Origin: Phycisphaerae bacterium
GTDB taxonomy: Bacteria > Planctomycetota > Phycisphaerae > Sedimentisphaerales > Anaerobacaceae
Direction: 5' to 3'
Assembly: GCA_030601845.1 (NCBI GenBank)
Contig: JAUWAY010000017.1
Coordinates: 1 to 50,954, forward strand
Length of the DNA stretch: 50,954 bases
The position numbers and the translations under genes are program-made. Positions within the stretch are counted from its first letter, which is position 1. Every line of letters starts with the position of its first letter. This document shows, in pieces, positions 46,952-50,954 of this stretch. A model generated the notes under the pieces. The model worked only from the letters and a program-made list of their open reading frames with translations, made no database searches and had not been told where the DNA came from.

Positions 46952-47217
46952 GACAGAGGACGGAAGACGGAGGACAGGGGTCAGGGGTCAGAAGACAGAA
47001 CTCAGAGGGCAGAAGTCAGGGGTCAGAAGTCAGAGGGCAGAAGACAGAGGACGGAAGACGGAGGACAGGGGTCGGGGGTCAGAAGACAGAACTCAGAGGG
47101 CAGAAGTCAGGGGTCAGAAGTCAGAGGGCAGAAGACAGAGGACGGAAGACGGAGGACAGGGGTCAGAAGACAGAACCCAGAGGGCAGAAGTCAGGGGTCA
47201 GAAGTCAGAGGGCAGAT
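46952..47217 (+). repeat. Heptamer array B: three copies of a 91-bp unit made of 7-mers
   Basis: Copies are 46952-47042, 47043-47133 (both 91 bp, 13 heptamers) and 47134-47217 (84 bp, one heptamer fewer). Each heptamer is of the GNCAGAR/GNCAGGG type. Copies one and two differ at a single base. A basic 7-bp unit with 91-bp duplication indicates recent tandem expansion. The same heptamer family is present in the prophage (17225, 19291) and at 48965. Confidence 0.9.
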
Positions 47218-47671
47218 GACAGAGGACAATATAACCACATCCATGCTTCGCTCCTTAGGAGCTACGCAGGACAAGGAGGACATAGAGAACTTAGAGGATA
47301 TTCAATCAAAAACCCGAAATACGAAGCACGAAATCCGAAACAAATTCAAATGACAAAAATGTGAAATTCAAAAAGAGAGGCTCTATGCTCACTTCGACAA
47401 GCTCAGTGTAAACTCCTCTCGTGAATCGTGACTCAATGATGGATTTCGTATTGCGTCCCTTCGGCTACGCTCCCTCCTTCGCGGATGCTTCGGAGGACAA
47501 GCAGGACAGGCATGCGTATTGCGTATGTCGTTAGCGGAGGACGAGGGGACTGAATTGAGAATTTAGAATGGAGAATTTGTGAATTGACGGATTAGGAAAT
47601 TTTGGGTAGTTTGGTTTGAAAGTTGGATGCGGGAAAATAGATACTGTCCCTAGTTTTTCCAGGAGCATATT
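47218..47671. other. Repeat-derived spacer before the 47672 gene
   Basis: No gene is supported. The segment contains short host-type repeat words, such as GACTCAATGA, GCGTATTGCGTATGTCGTTAG (47514-47534) and TTGACGGATTAGGAAATTTT plus GGGT (47584-47607). Both longer words recur at 48043-48063 and 48090-48113, so the gene at 47672 is flanked by direct repeats. Confidence 0.6.
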
Positions 47672-47980
47672 ATGAGAAAGCGTAACTGGTTGGTTGAAGA
47701 TAATCTTGTTGCTCTTTATATAGCCTTACACAAATATAAAGACCTTAGGTACGAACTGAAAAAGATTAAGAAAATCATTCCCCATAAAGGGTTCCCTATG
47801 CGTATTCAAAATTATCTAGCGATAGATACCGATGGAAGAAAAGGCCTTGATGCCGCTTTAGAATCGCCATTGTTTAATGAACTTTATAGTATCTTCAAAG
47901 ATTTCAGTCAGAAGAAATTTGCCCAACTTGTTAATTCCATACTGGATGTAAAATCAAAGATAGATAACAAACAGAATTAA
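47672..47980 (+). CDS. Hypothetical protein flanked by direct repeats
   Basis: CCAGGAGCATATT precedes the ATG. The 102-residue product (KRNWLVEDNLVALYIALHKY, KDLRYELKKIKKIIPHKGFP, MRIQNYLAIDTDGRKGLDAA, LESPLFNELYSIFKDFSQKK) is helical and charged and could be a small DNA-binding protein. No family is recognised. Two repeat words flank the gene on both sides, suggesting a mobile or amplified cassette. Confidence 0.6.
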   Translation: MRKRNWLVEDNLVALYIALHKYKDLRYELKKIKKIIPHKGFPMRIQNYLAIDTDGRKGLDAALESPLFNELYSIFKDFSQKKFAQLVNSILDVKSKIDNKQN

Positions 47981-48203
47981 CGAACTGCTAAAATTAAATT
48001 TGTGGAAGACGGAAATTGCGGTTATATTTCGTATTGCGTCGTGCGTATTGCGTATGTCGTTAGTGGAGCCCTGCGGGGCTGTTTTTGATTTGACGGATTA
48101 GGAAATTTTGGGTGATTTGGTGAGGACCGGTAGAAAAGGCTGTTTTTGACGGAAAAACCGCTTTATTGTATTAAAGAAATTTAAAAAAATAATGAAAGAG
48201 TTG
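47981..48203. other. Repeat-containing spacer
   Basis: This stretch holds the second copies of GCGTATTGCGTATGTCGTTAG (48043-48063) and of the TTGACGGATTAGGAAATTTT word (48090-48113), then an A/T-rich stretch leading to the promoter at 48204. No gene is seen. Confidence 0.6.
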
Positions 48204-48259
48204 TTGACAGAACAGAAGGGATATCTTAAAATACATATGATTTTTAAGATACTTAAGAT
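48204..48259 (+). promoter_or_regulatory. Strong promoter with inverted-repeat operator over the -10
   Basis: TTGACA (48204-48209), a 17-base spacer and TAAAAT (48227-48232) form a near-consensus promoter. TATCTTAAAA (48222-48231) and TTTTAAGATA (48242-48251) are perfect inverted arms over the -10, and a third TTAAGAT half-site (48253-48259) follows in tandem. The transcript would start within the operator, so repression by a protein dimer is likely. Confidence 0.75.
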
Positions 48260-48277
48260 TTGTGAAGGAGACATAAA

Positions 48278-48829
48278 ATGTCGCGGATAATGCGGTTAAG
48301 TAGTTGGAAACAAATGCGTGAGCTTTTAATCAGATTTAGGGACAAGTATCTCAGATACTATGATGTTGCCAAAGCCCACAAAGAGGCTACAAAAGAGGTT
48401 GCAGAAAGCTGGAGAGTAGAAAATTCCGTGATTCGTGACCTTTGCTTTAGAAGACTGAACCTCGACAGCATTGATAAATTTCGTGACCTGCTTGAAAAAT
48501 GGATAATACAAGAACATGAGCCACTGAAATCTATTTTGATAAAGCATGCTCCCCCCGTTGTTCACGGTGAGGTCGAACAATTTTTTCAGCAGAACAAATT
48601 CTTGGGGATTCAGAAAGCAACGGTTCGAGACGTTTCCTCAAAAAGACTAAATATGAAAAGATTAAACGCAGTGAAGGAAAATTTCAGCTTTCAACTCGAG
48701 CCAAAAATTGCAAAGAAGCTGAAGGTGCTATCAGTAATGGAAGAAACCTCCACGTCCGATTGGCTTGCTAGGCTTGTACCAAAAGTAGTAGAGCAGAAAT
48801 ACATAGAATGGCTTCGTAAACAACATTGA
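48278..48829 (+). CDS. Hypothetical protein, probable autoregulated DNA-binding protein
   Basis: The ATG follows AAGGAGACATAAA. The 183-residue product is helical and basic (RIMRLSSWKQMRELLIRFRD, KYLRYYDVAKAHKEATKEVA). Its C-terminal segment FSFQLEPKIAKKLKVLSVME, ETSTSDWLARLVPKVVEQ has the strand-helix-helix pattern of ribbon-helix-helix domains. With an inverted-repeat operator over its own promoter, autoregulation is likely. No family is recognised for the N-terminal part. Confidence 0.6.
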   Translation: MSRIMRLSSWKQMRELLIRFRDKYLRYYDVAKAHKEATKEVAESWRVENSVIRDLCFRRLNLDSIDKFRDLLEKWIIQEHEPLKSILIKHAPPVVHGEVEQFFQQNKFLGIQKATVRDVSSKRLNMKRLNAVKENFSFQLEPKIAKKLKVLSVMEETSTSDWLARLVPKVVEQKYIEWLRKQH

Positions 48830-49019
48830 GATACGCCGCAAGAGGAAAGATAATCAAGCCCACAGAGGAAGAAATGGTTCGACAGGCTCACCATCCTGAG
48901 CAAGGCCGAAGGACAAATTCGAATGAGCAAAATACAAAATCGGAAACAGCCAGTGAGGGCGATGGCAGAAGACAGAGGACGGAAGACAGAGGACAGAAGA
49001 AAATATTGGTGGCGGACTT
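48830..49019. other. Host repeat words between the 48278 gene and an ORF remnant
   Basis: GTTCGACAGGCTCACCATCC-type sequence (48887-48898 and onward), a common genome-repeat word, is followed by heptamers GACAGAG/GACGGAA at 48965-48995. Open frames across these repeats encode artefactual Arg/Gln/Thr-rich peptides. Confidence 0.55.
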
Positions 49020-49271
49020 TCGGCTTTAAACAATTTTAGTAACGCTAAGAGGAAGTCTATATGTAAAAAGGAAAAGTATGCGGACTCATTCCTCAAGAGG
49101 CTTAGTGTGTGCCTCGATGCGAACTGTAACTTTATGATGCATAATGATAGTAGTAAGGTCACCAAGATTGATTCGGCCCAAGAGGCAGAGGAAAAGGTGG
49201 CAACGATTTTTAAAGATGCGAGAGAGATATTCGAATACTTTAATGACCTTTACAGGTTGTTGGTTATTTAA
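49020..49271 (+). pseudogene. Possible truncated gene without a good start
   Basis: A frame ending at TAA 49269-49271 reads NAKRKSICKKEKYADSFLKR, LSVCLDANCNFMMHND, AQEAEEKVATIFKDAREIFE, YFNDLYRLLVI, with natural protein character (amphipathic helices, normal codon use). It has no ATG with a ribosome-binding site; candidates are GTG 49107 or ATG 49134. The upstream sequence is repeat DNA, so the gene's beginning was probably replaced. Its stop lies just before the Shine-Dalgarno sequence of the RNase HIII gene. Confidence 0.4.
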
Positions 49272-49283
49272 GGAGAGATTGAT

Positions 49284-50222
49284 TTGGCTGATAAAAACAA
49301 ACTCTTTGAGGTTTACGAGAATATAAGGCCAATCTTAGAAGCTGAGAATTTTGATGTTTCTCCTTATAAGGAGATTGACTACGGCTTGCAATTTGCAGTA
49401 TCTACCCTTAGCTGGTCAGGTATACTTAGAATCTACCAGAACAAAAAAGGCATTTTAAAGATCGACTATTCACAACTGAAGGGAGGGCCGACTTTAGAGA
49501 TCCAACATTTGATAGAAGGCAAAAGAATATCAACTGACTCAGTCAAATTGGCCAAGCCAGACGTTCGCTTAAATTTGCCCATAATTGGCACCGATGAATC
49601 TGGCAAAGGAGACTATTTTGGTCCGCTCGTAAGTGCCGGTGTCTATGTTGATGAGCGCTCTGCGAAAGAACTGATTGTATGTGGTGTTACGGACAGCAAG
49701 AATCTCACGGATAGCAGGAATTTGGAGCTTGCTCGGGATGTGGCTAGAATATGCAGGGGACGTTTTGCAATTATTGAAATATCTCCTGAAAGATATAATA
49801 ATTTATACGAGCAATTTAAAAAAGAAAAGAAAAATTTAAACACATTACTCGCCTGGGGACATGCAAAAGCCATGGAGGAGATTCTTTCTAAAGTGGATTG
49901 TAAAGTTGCAATTGCTGACCAATTTGCAGATGAAAGGTTTATTATTAGTAAACTCCAAGAAAAAGGTAAGAGTCTAAAATTGATACAGATGCCAAAGGCT
50001 GAACAGAACGTAGCTGTAGCAGCAGCATCAGTTCTGGCGCGAGCAAGGTTTTTAGAAAAATTATCTAAACTGTCAAATGAATACAAAGTTAACTTACCTA
50101 AAGGTGCGTCTCAAACCGTTATCGAAATTGCAAAAAAATTTATCGATATGCATGGCAAGGAGTCACTTCGAAAAGTGGCGAAATTACATTTCAAGACAAC
50201 GAGTCAGGTTTTTAAAGGATAG
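49284..50222 (+). CDS. rnhC: Ribonuclease HIII
   Basis: TTG start 49284 with AAGGAGAG 5 bases upstream. The 312-residue product has an N-terminal TBP-like substrate-binding domain (about 1-90, YGLQFAVSTLSWSGILRIYQ). The catalytic domain has IIGTDESGKGDYFGPLVSAG (D-E-S-G-K-G-D-Y-F-G signature of HIII), TDSKNLTD, LLAWGHAKAMEE and IADQF. It cuts RNA in RNA-DNA hybrids. Length and motifs are standard. Confidence 0.93.
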   Translation: MADKNKLFEVYENIRPILEAENFDVSPYKEIDYGLQFAVSTLSWSGILRIYQNKKGILKIDYSQLKGGPTLEIQHLIEGKRISTDSVKLAKPDVRLNLPIIGTDESGKGDYFGPLVSAGVYVDERSAKELIVCGVTDSKNLTDSRNLELARDVARICRGRFAIIEISPERYNNLYEQFKKEKKNLNTLLAWGHAKAMEEILSKVDCKVAIADQFADERFIISKLQEKGKSLKLIQMPKAEQNVAVAAASVLARARFLEKLSKLSNEYKVNLPKGASQTVIEIAKKFIDMHGKESLRKVAKLHFKTTSQVFKG

Positions 50223-50371
50223 TTAAGACTCAGCATCCTGGCCAATTAATGGCTTGGCTATTGCCCGTATGATTGGCTGTTGAAGTAAGGACAGAGGGCG
50301 GCCTTCTCGCAATGACCGCGCATCAAATTACGCAGTGTGTCAACCGAAACATAGGTAACAGTTTATACCGA
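50223..50371. other. Spacer between rnhC and IS481 transposase
   Basis: The TTACGCAGTGTGTCAACCG segment (50333-50351) and CATAGGTAACAGTTTATACC (50351-50370) may belong to the right end of the IS481-family element: such elements often have TGT-starting inverted repeats, but the left end is outside the window. No gene is seen. Confidence 0.4.
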
Positions 50372-50954
50372 CTACATGGGTAACACTTTTTTGGGTTTAT
50401 GTTCGCTTATCTCCGCAGCTGCGGAGATAAGCGGCCGACTTTTGGCCGGCTCTATCTGCCATTTTCTATGGTCTATCTGGCCCAGTAAATAACTACAATA
50501 CCATAACAAACTCACATCCTCATCTACCTGTTCAATACCAACATATTCGCCATGCAAACTCTCGGTCGCAAATAAACGTCTACCTTTATACATTATATCA
50601 CCATGTAGATAAACTCGCCTGATCTGCATGTGATCCGGATAGCTCACCTGCGACAAACGAGATGGAAATTTTCTTATTGAACCGCGATAACACTCCAACG
50701 GAGTACGCATCTCTAATGCTTCATGAGGCCGATGCTCATTGTACTCCACACAAAATTCATTGAACCGCCTCTGCTGCTCTCTCAGACTCCGGGCTGGCGG
50801 CCTGGCAGTATGCTCCTTCAATGTCTTGTGCATTCGCTCATGACGGCCGTTCTGTTCTGGATGGCCTGGTTCGATTCGTTCCGGATGAATACCCAGACGA
50901 ATCCACCAATAGGACAGTCGGCTAAGCCCGCCAAGACCACGAGAGGAGAACGGC
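50372..50954 (-). CDS. IS481-family transposase, C-terminal part (cut by window end)
   Basis: The frame continues upstream without a stop to the window edge. It contains SRLSYWWIRLGIHPERIEPG, HPEQNGRHERMHKTLKEHTA, then EYNEHRPHEALEMRTPLECY, typical of the rve integrase core and C-terminal region of IS481 transposases (the third catalytic Glu lies in HPEQNGRHER). The C-terminal part has YPDHMQIRRVYLHGDIMYKG, GRRLFATESLHGEYVGIEQV. The N-terminus lies beyond the window. Confidence 0.85.
   Translation of the reverse strand, partial: PFSSRGLGGLSRLSYWWIRLGIHPERIEPGHPEQNGRHERMHKTLKEHTARPPARSLREQQRRFNEFCVEYNEHRPHEALEMRTPLECYRGSIRKFPSRLSQVSYPDHMQIRRVYLHGDIMYKGRRLFATESLHGEYVGIEQVDEDVSLLWYCSYLLGQIDHRKWQIEPAKSRPLISAAAEISEHKPKKVLPM

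Noticed and set aside
46728-47219. Long plus-strand frame encoding Lys/Thr/Gln/Asp/Arg repeats
   Set aside because: The heptamer arrays leave all frames open; the peptide is a translation artefact.

Overview
The window is a stretch of bacterial chromosome carrying one nearly complete prophage of about 39.9 kb. The prophage is bounded by a 49-bp direct repeat (2466-2514 and 42285-42333), which is the 3' half of a tRNA-Pro(GGG) gene. The intact tRNA gene (42287-42361, minus strand) is at the right end, beside the integrase. The host is probably a planctomycete, perhaps of the Phycisphaerae type. This is inferred from the low-complexity heptamer repeats, the Wzi-like protein fragment and the general protein style; no marker gene here proves it.

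Left host flank (1-2465): a truncated Wzi-like outer-membrane gene, a truncated IS256-family transposase and an intact YdjM-like membrane protein. Right host flank (42362-50954): a DUF362 ferredoxin-like protein on the minus strand, a DtxR-type iron regulator followed by feoA and feoB (promoter with a DtxR-like box in its spacer), about 1.2 kb of low-complexity repeats, two unrecognised proteins, RNase HIII, and an IS481-family transposase running off the window.

Prophage early/accessory arm (2.7-16.6 kb, plus strand): endolysin-like protein, winged-helix and replication-type proteins, lipoproteins, a long ParB-like protein, a PnuC-like membrane protein, two radical-SAM proteins, a second tyrosine recombinase, a MazG-like pyrophosphohydrolase, an HNH endonuclease, a DNA methyltransferase, a nuclease-like protein, an ASCH-domain protein and several small unknowns. 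At its end lies the most unusual element: two arrays of GGYNN pentamers in strict 5-nt register (15544-15630 and 16532-16606) bracketing two overlapping genes. The first gene encodes a protein that looks like a single-domain RAMP/Cas7-type RNA-binding protein. I propose an RNA-guided or RNA-scaffolded system in which each pentamer is one protein-binding step.

Prophage late arm (16.7-39.7 kb, plus strand): gene order matches lambda almost one for one: terS, terL(GpA), gpW-like, portal, protease with a nested scaffold start (C/Nu3), gpD-position decoration protein, capsid E, then FII, Z, U, V, G/GT with a -1 frameshift site, and tape measure. Extra genes (holin-like protein, two signal-peptide-bearing fibre-like proteins and others) sit between E and FII. 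Tail-tip and beta-rich host-contact proteins follow. The phage is therefore a temperate siphovirus. The right end holds a two-gene minus-strand moron, a divergent regulatory region with a 10-bp inverted repeat, a ribbon-helix-helix-like candidate repressor, and the integrase. All identifications rest on motif reading and family knowledge; no database search was run.
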